In this document: one piece after another, positions 22,276 to 32,583 of the stretch
Numbering within the stretch: the stretch's first letter is position 1
Layout: each line of letters starts with the position of its first letter
Assembly: GCA_963969345.1 (NCBI GenBank)
Contig: OZ017767.1
Span: 4,182,739-4,246,738, forward strand
Direction: 5' to 3'
Length of the DNA: 64,000 nt
From: Turbatrix aceti
Taxonomy: Eukaryota > Nematoda > Chromadorea > Rhabditida > Panagrolaimidae
Made by a program: the position numbers and the translations under genes
Notes under the pieces: generated by a model
Database searches by the model: none
Told to the model about the DNA's origin: nothing
The model's input: the letters and a program-made list of their open reading frames with translations, nothing else

Positions 22276-24090
22276 AATAGCAAGAAATCGAATTTTTGGC
22301 TAACAGCTTACCGAAAATAAAATCAAGAAAAAAGAAGTAAAATTGCACAGCACGCAGTCAGAGGTGGTAGCGCAGTCGAGAGCCAATGCGAACCGAAACA
22401 GAAAAGTGTCCATGGACAGCGGCGCGAGTCACGGAAGAGAGCCAGCAAACAATATCACTTTGGGGCCTTGGCACAGTTATTTCGCTGTTCAGGATAACCA
22501 AGGATGCGTCCAAAAGCTGACTCCAATTTGAGGCTGGCTAAAAATTTACGTTTTTTTGATAAAAAAAACAAAAAAATTTACCTCACTGATGTTTAGAAGA
22601 GCGAACGACATCTTGGAGCTTCTTCGAGCGGCATGAGTTTCTGTTGGACTTCACGTAGTGACCACTTGTAGAGCAAATGCGAGGGGTACCAGATGCCCGA
22701 AATTTGTTGTCCGAACGATTCAACTGCTGCTAGGCTTGAGCGTCAGCTCTGACGATGCCTCAATCAGCCTGTCGGACATAGATTTTCACAACTGGACGTC
22801 AAAAAAACTTCGAAAGAATGTTGAAGACGTCACTGTAAAGAACGACGGTGTGGATCCAGGACGGCAGTTGTTCCAGCAGTTTGAGCGGCGTCACGGAAAA
22901 ATGAATCCATAGGATCCTTGGACGAAGAAATATTGTCAACGGCTTGGCAATCTCCATGAGAAAACCCGAAGAGATTCTGCCGAAAATGTAGCATTTCCCT
23001 TCGGCGGCGTCTTCAATTATACAATGTCGAGAGTGGGGTGGCGAAAAATCAGGATATTGCTAATCAGAAGAGTCAAAGTCAGACTAGGGTGAGTTGACGT
23101 CCGTCGTCGGATTCATGGCCTTGAGAAGACGAGAAAACGATTGAGCCATCGTTGCCAAACGTGCATTCAAAGCGCTCAACGTGGGATAACAAATGGAACC
23201 TGAAAAACAAAAATTGTAATAAAACGAATTTTTGGCTAACAGCTTACCGAAAATAAAATCATGACAAAAATTGAAAAGTAAAATTACACGGTTTTCATGG
23301 CGGATTTTGATAGCGGAACGACGCAGTCAGAAGCGGTAGCGCCGTTGACGAATCAGTCGATTTTCGGATGGTTGAAAACTGGACGGAACACGGCAGTGTT
23401 TTTGGCAGAAAGGCAGCCAGGGAACGAGAGCGAACATGGTCACTCGCATGTACGGCAGTTCTGGGTAGCCAAGGATGTGTCCAATAGCCGATTTCAGTTT
23501 GGAGCGTTTTCAGTGCCTTGACAACCACCATGATGGAAGCTGAAGGGATTTTGAGGAAAATTAGGCATTTCCCGTCTGCGGCGTCTTCGATGATCCCGAA
23601 AGTGAGCAAAAAGTCAGGTCATTGCAGGTCAGATGCGTCAAAGTCAGATTACGGTGAGTTGGCATTCGTCGTCGGATTCATGACCTTGAGAAGACGCTAA
23701 GACGATTGAGCCATCGTTGCCAAACGTGCATTCAAAGCGCTCAGCTCGGGATAAAAAAAGGTACCTGAAAAACAAAAATTGTAATAAAACGAATTTTTGG
23801 CTAACAGCTTACCGAAAATAAAATCATGAAAAAAAACATAGTTGCACGGCACGCAGTCAGAGGAGTGGCCGAGTTTGTCACCGGGACAACACAGTCAGAG
23901 GCGGTAGCATCGTTGACGAATCAGTCGATGTTTGAAAACTCGACGGAATACGGCAGAGTGCTCATGGCAGAATGGCAGCCACGGAACAAGAGCGAAAATG
24001 GCTACGTGCAGGTACGGCAGTTCTGGGTAGCCAAAGATGTGTCCAGTGACTGCCTTCAGTTTTGTACGTACGGAAAATGTGTGTCTAAAA
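22276..24090. repeat. Three tandem paralogous units within copy A
   Basis: The landmark AATTTTTGGCTAACAGCTTA followed by CCGAAAATAAAATC occurs at about 22290, 23227 and 23795. It is followed each time by a CACGCAGTCAGA- or GACGCAGTCAGA-type segment. The unit nearest 24 kb is the second exon of the 158-aa gene; the other two look like decayed copies. In the middle unit the frame GHILGYPELPYMRV survives, but upstream stops break it. Confidence 0.6.
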
Positions 24091-24417
24091 ATTCACATTT
24101 TTTAATGATTTTGGGAATGAAAAATTTTACCTCATTGATGTGGAAACGAGCCGACGACATCTTGGAGCCGCTTGGACGGTATGAGCTTCTGTTGGGAAAA
24201 ACGACGGTAGAAAATGTCCTTGTCTGGAGCCAAGTCGTTCACGAACAATGGTGGAAATTTGAACGTCTGGGGAGTTGTGAGGAATTTGAACGTCCGGGGA
24301 ATCAGGTAATCTGAGTGGGCAGAAATTTGAAATCGGAAATGAAGTTCCTTCGACGTAGAGCGCAATCAGGTCTGAATGGTTGACCGGGCGTTCGAGAGAC
24401 GCGGGAAAGGTAGCCAA
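23895..24417 (-). CDS. Unknown 158-aa protein, copy A
   Basis: Exons 24417-24131 and 24084-23895 (intron GTAAAA..TTTTTAG, 46 bp) give 158 aa starting MATFPASLERPVN. It has an internal short repeat (SPDVQIPH, SPDVQIST). The second exon contains a hydrophobic stretch (PYLHVAIFALVPWLPFC) that could be a membrane segment, and ends KHRLIRQRCYRL. No family is recognised. The main support for coding is comparison with copy B: the two differ by a 9-nt and a 12-nt indel, both in frame, with the frame open throughout. Upstream minus-strand sequence to 24.9 kb is also conserved, so the true start may lie further 5'. Confidence 0.5.
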
Positions 24418-24925
24418 GAGACGCGGAGGTCCATGATGTCACCCTTGATCCGGCGAATGTCTCGAGGACGATTGGAAGCATCTCCTGGTCACGGGAGACG
24501 GAAATTCAGAATTTCCAACTTCGGACGCAGTGGCGTAACGGATTCTGAGAGAACTGAATTCTGAGGATCGGATTCTGAAGGAATGGGAACGAAAATCGGT
24601 GATCGGGTGCGGAAAAATCCGGAAGATGATGGGATCCAGGAGCACCTTGAGATCACGGGAAATACCGGAGAAAATGGCGCCATGCGGGAGGCGAGAGCAG
24701 AGAGAAGAAAAAATCGCAAAAGAAGAATCCAGAGAAGGAAGAGAGTGAGGAGCCAAAAATTGCAGAACAGTAGGTCGGCCGGTGGTCTGGCGATCCTACT
24801 GTCCGCCGCGGGGAGCTTAAAAATAAAAAAAAATGATAAATGTAAATTATACAAAAATGCGTAACTGTAAATTATACAAAAATTATACAAAAATGATAAA
24901 TGTAAATTATACAAAAATGCGTAAC

Positions 24926-27033
24926 TTATAAATCTACTGCAACTTGCTAATTTTGCCAAAAATTATTTCTTATTGATTATAAAAAATAAAATCCAAAAAT
25001 GAGAAAACATGGTGTTGCGAATATTTTTCTTTTTTTTTATTAGAAAAAAAACAAACCTCTTGGCCGGCGTGGTGGATCGACGCGCACCGTCGATTCCTCG
25101 GCGTACGTAGGAACTTTCTTTCCGTCGACGATCTGGAGCCGTCCGACTTCGAGGCGAGACGTTGGTCGGCGGTCCCGAAGTCCATACCGTCGAGGATGTT
25201 CCGGCTCGTTCACCGCAGGCGGCGTGAGGGAGGCCTGGGTGACTTCGGGCGACGACGGAGCCTGGGACGTGGGGACGAGGGACGAGAGAGCTGCGGAGAT
25301 GGGAGTTGCTGGCGCCGATCGGATGAGGCTGGACGGACGCGATTCGACATTCGACGCCGAAGCGACGAACGAGAGCGCGGCCTGCGATGGAAGGCTGCCA
25401 CGCGTCTCTCCTGCCGAGTCGGTTGCCGGGATGTTGACAAGAGGCGATAGGTGGTATGCCGAGATGACGGGAGCTGGGCGAGGAGCGTTGATCGGCGACC
25501 GAGATCGCGACACACGGGCCACGCGATGAGACAGCGCCGGAGAGATGGCCGCAGAGGTCGGAGGCAGCGGCCGACAAAGTGCGGAGGCGGAGACGGCGGC
25601 GGAGGCGGAGACAGAGGCGGAGGCGGCGGCGGAAGCGGAGGTGGAGGTGGAGGTGGAGGCGGCGGAGTGGACGGAGGCGGCGGAGGGGGCGGAACGAGCA
25701 GCGGACACTGCAGCAGACGATCTTGATGTTGCTGACGGGTCTACTGCCGGGGCGGAGAGCGCAACCGGATCTTGAGCCAGAACAGGAAGAGCAGAAGCCG
25801 GAGCGTGTGATCCAGTGGCCGGAGTCGTAGCGGGCGAGAAAGGGGTCGGAGCAGGCTGAGCAGGGGCTGGAGTCGAAGCAGGCTGGGCCGGAGTGGTCGA
25901 AGCAGGAGCTGGAGTGGCCGGGGCATTGGTCGGGGCGGACGTGGCAGTAACAGTTGACGCAGCGGAAGACGATTGGGTTGAAGATGTGCGGCGTCGACGA
26001 GCTTCGGGTTGACCAGCATCATCGGCAGGTCCTCGGCGCTTCAGAGATGAGCGACCACCGGACGATGAAGCCGATGCGTGGACGGAACCCTGTGCCCCTT
26101 GGAAAGCAGCCGGGGTTGGTGGTGGCTGTTCCGGGGCTGGGATGGGCTCGAAATCCATCGCGTCGTCGTCGGCTGCCGCCCTTGAGCTGGGCTCGGGTTC
26201 CGTGCTGCCGTCTTCGTCGGCCTCGATGGCCTTCTCCAAGACGGACGGCGAGACGATCGGCAGCGTGAGGTCCACCTCCGGCATGATGAACGACTCGATG
26301 GTGTCGTCGCTTGGCCCCACCGAGTCTTCAATGCCGTAGATGTGGTGCATGTGCGCCACAGCGTGCCGCCGAACTGAAAATTAGTGAATAAAAAAATGTT
26401 TTCTTGCATTCAAAAACTTACGGTCCTCCAGCTCCCTCCAGTGGCGTTTCCGGGTAATCCTGGAGCGGACCTCCCGCTTCCGCTCCAGGATTGTGAGGAT
26501 GTTCAACAGGGCGATGATCGCCCTGTTTTTCAGCTCCCGACAGCCTTCTGGGCTGAACAGGAGCCCCCGGACCTTGTCGACGGCCACCTGGGTGAACACC
26601 GCGCTGTTCACGGTGTTCAGGTAGAGCTCCGCGTGCTCTACCGTCTGCAGCACCAGGAGCGCGTGCAGCCTGGCCGGAACGACCGGCGGCTCTAAAACAT
26701 TTTTTATATAATTGTTTGTAATTTTAAAAACATACCCGGTCCACCTCCGTCCAGAGCGAGGTGCCTGTCGTTCATGGCGAACTTCAGGCGTTCTCGCTCG
26801 GCCGCCTCCAGGACGTTGAACAGGCCATTGAGGGCCTGCTCGCGGTCCTCCGGTCGAGTGTCCGGACTGGACAGCAACGCCTTGACACCCGGGACGTCGA
26901 TGGGTGCCCAGACGATGCTGTCCAGGCTGCGGAGGTAGTACTCCGCATGCTCCGGCGTCTTCAGGGCGAAGAGCGCCTTCACCGTCTTCGTCCTCTTCGC
27001 CTCGACGGCAGGGGTGTTCGTCGTGGAGGACAT
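24926..27033 (-). CDS. 631-aa protein: tandem ~65-aa repeat domain plus long Ala/Ser/Pro-rich tail
   Basis: Exons 27033-26736, 26691-26422, 26373-25057 and 24936-24926 (1896 nt) have matching phases. Residues about 20-85 (KALFALKTPEHAEYYLRSLD ... LFNVLEAAERERL) and about 105-175 (HALLVLQTVEHAELYLNTVN ... LLNILTILERKREV) are clear tandem repeats of one helical-looking domain, about one per exon, suggesting duplication with the exon. Exon 3 encodes an acidic segment, a basic patch SLKRRGPADD, about 250 residues of Ala/Ser/Thr/Pro repeats and a basic C-terminus (RRYGLRDRRPTSRLEV). The tail codon bias is dominated by GGC/GCC-type repeats. I do not recognise the family. The last exon contributes only four codons. 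The 3' part is duplicated at the right edge of the window. Confidence 0.75.
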
Positions 27034-27565
27034 CGCGTTGGTTGTAGGGTTTTTCAAACGGTTGTCGGATGAAGCGTGCACAGGTAAACTGTGAGGTTTG
27101 TTCGTCCAAAATTTGCTATGTGGGTTGCTATTTTTGTAATTTGCATGACACATTTTTTTTGAGAACATTTCTTTTCATTTCCCATGTCTAAACTACAGCA
27201 ACATGGCCGGCCGGTAATTTTGCATTGTCCGGGCCAATCGAATGCACGAGTCAAAGTTGCTAACAAGGGAACCACGCCAATCGAAAATGGCATTTCAGTG
27301 TGAAATTTTGCATAGGTATGTTTTCGATGATACTGATTCCATAAAAAATATTGGCATCGAGCACAATGCTCGGCATGACATTTTTTCAGAGGTGCCAAAA
27401 TTGTCAATCTTTTCGATTTTTTGGCATCATAACTCCGTTCTATATTTATTTACACAGCTGCCGACTTATCAGTATACGCACAAACAAGATTTCGATAGTA
27501 AGTAAAAACAAATAACAACTAGGTAGCAGTCGTAATCTTGGCAGAATGACTTTTAACAGTCTTCG

Positions 27566-27976
27566 TCATAAACTTTGACAGTCCATAAAATTGGAAAAAT
27601 TGGCGTCGCCATATTTTTGGATACAACAAAAGGCAGGTAGAGCATGGCAATGTAGCACGCTTGGCACAAATCGACGAAGCTCATCAAAAGCATCGTCGAT
27701 TTTGCCAAAAAGTTCTCCTGGAATATTTTTGGCTTGCACAAAGTACGATAGGAACTGGAACAGCAACATAAACGCAAAGACAGATGTCAGGAGAATGGTT
27801 TGGATGAGGAGACTATTTTCTGCCGCTCGAAAGAGCAAGTTCACACTCGCGTATTTCTCACAGACAACCGTACGAGGACGTAACAGAAAGTTTTGTTCGA
27901 ACAACAAAAATGCGAGCGCCTTTGGCGATGGCATCTTCAAAAGATGCACAAGGTTTTCATGTTTTTTGAGCGACAT
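27566..27976 (-). CDS. Hypothetical small membrane protein
   Basis: A single open frame of 136 codons starting MSLKKHENLVHLL contains one strong hydrophobic segment preceded by NSLLIQTILLTSVFAF. The pattern Glu-Asn-x-Leu-Leu-Ile-Gln before a membrane helix recalls the penultimate helix of some nematode chemoreceptors, so this may be the remnant of such a receptor. No other exon found. The upstream 27034-27565 stretch shows nothing else. Confidence 0.3.
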   Translation of the reverse strand: MSLKKHENLVHLLKMPSPKALAFLLFEQNFLLRPRTVVCEKYASVNLLFRAAENSLLIQTILLTSVFAFMLLFQFLSYFVQAKNIPGELFGKIDDAFDELRRFVPSVLHCHALPAFCCIQKYGDANFSNFMDCQSL

Positions 27977-28297
27977 TTTTTTCGTGATTGCGCAGCTCTT
28001 TAAGAGGCAAAATGCGAGCGACTTCGTCGAGAAAGACAGAAACCAGAATCACCGCTCAGAGATCTTCTTATCAGAAAATTCGCCATCGCCATCGTGACAA
28101 ATTTTTTTCTCCCAAACAACAACGAATCGTACCTCAATTCTCACGAGGCCTTTCATGGTTCGTCATGACTTTCGTTTTCATGGCAGATGGTTTTTCATGT
28201 CATCTGGCATTTTTTTTGTTTTGACTGATGTGAGTCATGTTGCTTGACTGGAAGGGAAGCTGCTGTCGGTATTGTGAACAGTGTTCCGCTCTGGCCA

Positions 28298-28370
28298 AAA
28301 TCGACTCTCGACTCTGACTCAGAATCGACTCCCGACTCCCAGAATCGACTCTTTGACTCCGAGTCAAAAT
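28298..28370. repeat. GACTC-type simple repeat
   Basis: Irregular repeats of GACTC / AATCGACTC over about 70 bp, on the left flank of the F-box tail copy. A similar patch (GTGACTCGACTCGAGTC) occurs at about 29170 on its right flank. Confidence 0.6.
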
Positions 28371-28550
28371 AGGTTTACAGTATCGTGAACGCGCAAATGA
28401 TCTCCACGTGAGTCATGCTAATGCATTTTATACCTTTGTTTTTGAGGCGTCAATAAAGAGCGTATCAAGAAGGTCCTGTCCACATACATGCATCACTAAA
28501 CGCCTGAATCTGCGTGCGACCTCAGAGATACATACGTTGTCAATTTTTGC

Positions 28551-29095
28551 TGCAAAATTTTTTATTAGCGTTTTCGTTCTTGACGTAATTATTTTTTCTA
28601 GTATCTCCGCATTTCCGCCTTATGGGAAAACGCCAAGGAAAATGTCTCGAGATTTATCAGCTCAACTCCGGTATGTGTTTTTATTTGTTTTTTGCAAAAC
28701 TCATGTTTTTTTTAGACGCTCAAAGGGATTTGCAACGTGATCTCTTTTCCACTCGAATTCGATGATCGCAACCATGAGGATTTTGGGGGTGACTACTTTG
28801 ATGACGATATTGAAGCTGCATCAGAATCTACCGGCGCCGTCGACACAGATCGTCCGTTATTTAATATAGTCGACTTCGAAGATCAGCCGGACATGTATGT
28901 GGCGAATTTGTTCGTTCGTCAGTCCGCCCTCAAAAAATCAACATTTCATCCAGCGGAATTTGTTAAAGTGTACGGACAAGTTCTCGAATTTGGATCTCCT
29001 GCATGATTGTATACGGATTATGAATTGTGTAGGATTTTTTTGTTCCATTTTTTTGTTATTGAGTAAAAAAGTTGAATGAAAACACGATAGTGAAA
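28551..29095 (+). pseudogene. Inverted copy of the last two exons of the F-box/LRR gene
   Basis: Exons 28602-28670 (69 nt) and 28716-29006 (291 nt) have exactly the lengths of exons 4 and 5 of the F-box gene at 48.2-49.9 kb, with the same splice sites and part of the preceding intron and 3' UTR. The frame is open to the same stop (ends LEFGSPA). The protein differs by about 20 substitutions, for example FDDRNHEDFGGDYFDDDIEA against FDDSNYESFVGNYFDDEIEA. The LRR and F-box exons are absent, so it is a 3' fragment, though possibly usable as an exon source. Confidence 0.85.
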
Positions 29096-29594
29096 ATTTT
29101 TTACAGGCCAAGTCGGTTTTTTAAGAGCGGAATTCGAATTTGTGCGAGTTACGAGTTTTCGTGCACGTCAAGTGACTCGACTCGAGTCCACGACGCTCTT
29201 TAGTTCGGCACTGGCTGATAGCGCCGCGTGGAGACGATAGAAAGTCAGGTCGACGAGACAATCAATTGAGAAAAAAAAGCATTTTTTTGAACATTTTTGT
29301 GTTACTGACTTTTTTGGGCTCATATAAGTCAGACAATTTTGTTACTTTTGCAGTCGAAGATGGCCTAGACTCGTGACCTAGCCCTGGATTTCTACGGCAC
29401 CTACAACTCGTTATACTTGAAAAACATGTCATGTTTGAAGTAGTTGTTCGTTCGTTCGTTGTTTTGTTCATGAATTTTATTTAATTTTACATTTAACTTT
29501 TTTTGGCTTATCTTGGGAGCAATTTACAATGTCATAACAGGAACACAGGCTTCAGTCGTCGTTAGTACGTGGAAACTACAGAACGGTGAATGCG

Positions 29595-30990
29595 TCAGAC
29601 CGGGACGACCTTCTGCTTGACGGGCGTGAAGCGGACGAGCGGCACGTCCGACTGGTCCAGGTGGTGGGCAAAGGACTTGCTGAACGTCTCGTAGAGGTTG
29701 GACTTGTTGGCAGCCGGGTTGTGCTGAGCGAACTTGCGCGAGCGATTTTCGGACGCAACCCAGAGCTCGCGGAGGATCTGCTCGGTGAGCGCGGAGCCGT
29801 ACGCCTTCTGGATGAGGACAACGGCGACGAAGCCATCGGCACGCAGCACACACTGCAGGAAGTTGTACGTCGACTGGTTGCGGAGGTAGTCAAAGCCGGT
29901 GAACTTGAGGTTGTCGTTGACGTACTTGGCACGCATCTTGTTCATGCACAGGAGCGAGGTCGCGTAGATAGCGGAGCCAAGTGTGATAACAGACATGACG
30001 ATAAGCCAGAAATAGAGAAAGATGTAGAGCTTCTCGTAGACGACGTTCATGCCCAGCAGGCATCGGAAACTCCGAGTTGAGATGCTCGCATCTGTGACAG
30101 ACGGCAGCGTGCACGTCGTAACCAGCGGGAAAACAGGCGAGAACTCTTCCAAGCCCGAACGGTTCATAGACATACGCAAGGCCTGAAAACATGTGCAGCA
30201 GATGGGGGACAGGTAAAAAACTCACATCGAAACCCCAGTAAGCATTTCCGCTGCCAATGAATTCATTCAGAACGTAAAACTGGCCAACAGCAACGGAGAA
30301 GTGCAGCCATTTGGTCGCAAGATAACACAGAGCGGTGGGCGACGCAAAAACAAAGCGACTCGTGGAGCGGTTCTCGTAGGTAAAGTCCAGGTAGGCGATC
30401 ATGTATGTGGCCAGCTCGCGGATCTTCTCCACCCGCTGATCTACCGTCTTTTTCGACAACGACTTCGCTTCGCGCAACACGGATTTCAAGTCGATTCCTG
30501 AAAAACGTGCATTCTTAGGCAGGAAAAATGACTAAAAAAAATATGGCTTACCGAAGCGACAAGCCATAAAGTGCCAGAACATTCGGGGAAAGCAAAATGC
30601 AGCGGCCTGGAGAAACATGAAGAACGGCACCCATGGGTAGTAGTTGATTTGCTTCCGGGAACTCATCTCCCCCGTCGTTTCGTTGGCAACAAAGGGCACG
30701 GAAAAGTGGTTTTCGACGTAGCAGTAGTTGATCAGGTAGGAGTGCCATGTGCCTAAATTCCTTCGATCAAAGACTTATCTACCGTCAAAAAACCAACAAG
30801 ACTAACCTGGATAGTGGGCGGGAGACATGCATTCCAGCTGGTTGCCGACGTAAAGACGAGACGCAGAAATGCCGCAAAACACGAGGAGAATCGTGACGGA
30901 GAGTCCCGAGCTCAGACGATCCCAGAAGTCGTCGAGGGGATCGCTGATGTGCCGCTTGTAAGCGGCGAGGACGCGAGGAATCTTCAGCAT
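29595..30990 (-). CDS. inx: Innexin (gap junction protein)
   Basis: Exons 30990-30807, 30752-30552, 30497-30226 and 30182-29595 give 414 aa. Innexins form invertebrate gap-junction channels with four membrane helices. Visible landmarks: the start MLKIPRVLAAYKRHISDPLD, first helix (SVTILLVFCGISAS), an extracellular loop with two cysteines (NQLECMSP .. YLINYCYVENHF), the family signature INYYPWVPFFMFLQAA (YYQWVPF type), a third helix region, a second loop with cysteines (VTTC .. FRCLL) and a fourth helix after EKLYIFLYFWLI. The second loop lacks the usual CDF sequence, so it is a divergent member. The 3' end and its UTR are duplicated, inverted, at 50.7-51.4 kb. Confidence 0.93.
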
Positions 30991-31292
30991 CGAGAAAGCA
31001 ACAAAAAAAGCTCGTTCGATAGCAAATAATGCAACGAATGAAGTCTCCGATCACAGCGCGCAGCCTAGGCCATCTCACGGGTGTAGTAAGGGATCGTCCC
31101 CGATCGATCGTTCTTTTGTTTGGTCCCCAGTGATCGAAGATTTGTTCTTTTATCGCATGATAGACTGAACAGAGATTTTCTTGCTCAACAGCTACAGTTA
31201 TCGTGGTTACCGGTACGAAAGAAAAAATAAATTCCTTTTTGCGCCTGAACCATTCTTACGGTAGTCATTGCACACAACTTTATTAAATTTTA

Positions 31293-32289
31293 TTAGTATT
31301 CAAGCGGCTCACTACACTCATCGTCAGTCATAGGGTACTGCGGCGGCATCTGGGTGACGTTTATTCTGCCTGATTTGAGGACCTCGGCTACCGCACCGGA
31401 GTTGTTGTACGTCTCGTGGTAGCTGGTAGCGGAGAATATCGTAATCAAGCGGTCACCCGCAAAACCCTCGACTCCTTCGTCGACAAGCTGATGGCCACGA
31501 ATGATTTTGACGATGCCGAGTTGCTTGCACTTGGCATCGACGACATCTGAGCCGAAGCAGAATCCTGCGCCTCGCACTTTGTTGGGCAGAAAGCCTTCGA
31601 CGCAAGCCTCGGGATCCGACCACAGAAGGCACTCCGCTAGGCCGGTTGGCTCAAGCAAGGGTCTTCTAATGGCCGCGATCTGATCCAAACTCTGCAGCTC
31701 AGGCGCCAGACCGCCGTGGAGGCAGAGGATGCGGCTGTCAATGGTGGCGGCGAGCGGCAGCACTGAGAAAAGCTGGTTGCAGCGCTTGTACACGGACATC
31801 CACCGGTTGCAACGCGCGAATCGACGCCGCACCTCTGCGTAGAAGCCGTACATCCGATTGACCGACGGTGTTTCGTGGTTGCCTCGGAGCAGGAAGACTG
31901 ACCTGGGGTAGGCAACTTTAAACGCCAGCAGCAGCGTCAGAACCTCCAGCGAGTGTTTGCCGCGGTCGACGTAATCTGTAGACAAACCAGAGTTTAATAT
32001 ACGTTTAGGCAATGTTGGACTTACCTCCCAGAAACAGGTACCTCCTGCCATCGGCTGGCGTGCCAAACTTCTGTATAATGCGCAGTAGGTCTGAGAATTG
32101 GCCGTGGATGTCGCCGCAGACTATGAGCGGCGATTTGAGTCTGAGCAGCGTTGTTTCGCGCCTGAGAATGTCTTCTGCGAGGTCGATGAGGTGCAGAATG
32201 ACGTCTGCGCGGATATGACGCCGCACAGGTCCTCCTGAAATGAGGCGATTGACGATCTCCGTTGCCGTTAGTGTGCCCTTGTCAGTCAT
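31293..32289 (-). CDS. PP1-type serine/threonine phosphatase catalytic subunit
   Basis: Exons 32289-32025 and 31975-31293 give 315 aa, about the size of PP1c. All metal and phosphate motifs are present: GDIHGQ (59-64), GDYVDRG (88-94, crossing the intron), GNHE (120-123), LCLHGG, LLWSDP and RGHQLV. The end has FSATSYHETYNNSGA where canonical PP1 has FSAPNYCGEFDN, so this is a divergent, lineage-expanded GSP-like enzyme rather than the conserved PP1. Nematodes have many such copies, often in the male germline; that role is inference. Tandem AATAAA-like signals follow the stop (about 31270-31295). Confidence 0.92.
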
Positions 32290-32583
32290 GGTCAGTTTTG
32301 TGATTCTTTTACATTGGTTTCTGGTTTTGTGCGCGATTCATTTCAGCTTTGAGTTTTGCATCGAGACAGTAGAAAACGTATGCACTTCACACGAAGTAAT
32401 AAAGCAGGAACATATTTTTGCTCTTTTGTTACTATTTTTAAAACTGATTTAAATGTTTTGCAGGTCACCTAACATAACATACTAAAAATGAATAATTTTT
32501 ATTCCAAAAATTCGGATATTATAATATTTTCGCTGACTTTGAACCACTTTATGATGGACAGTTTATAAAAATCTGGAAACGAT

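Larger units (their letters stand above)
17979..25227. repeat. Copy A of a large direct duplication, about 7.2 kb
   Basis: Sequence from 17979 to 25227 recurs in the same orientation at 56859-64000. The offset changes stepwise from about 38880 to 39339, 38837 and 38773, which reveals large indels: copy A lacks about 460 bp present at 57838-58303, carries about 500 bp more around 22240-23090, and has about 60 bp more of a short AT-rich tandem repeat near 24860. Many stretches are nearly identical, including a 91-codon open frame at 18424-18699. Minus-strand splice signals (TTTTTCAG acceptors, GTATG/GTAAG donors) define at least six small exons between about 19.2 and 20.4 kb, but no long ORF connects them. 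Confidence 0.9.

Noticed and set aside
22013..22303. Plus-strand frame starting MQAHSGDRKILYDFLSLVFE
   Set aside because: The frame is kept in copy B only through the near-identical part and then diverges completely. The minus strand is equally open, so no strand can be chosen.
17979..25227. Autonomous transposon
   Set aside because: No transposase, integrase, reverse transcriptase or polymerase motif was found in any frame, and no terminal repeats were confirmed.
25451..25830. Plus-strand Gly/Arg- and Glu-rich frames
   Set aside because: They are antisense shadows of the Ala/Ser repeat region of the 631-aa gene.
29595..30179. Bestrophin-like channel
   Set aside because: The YYPWVPF signature and paired loop cysteines in the neighbouring exons identify an innexin.
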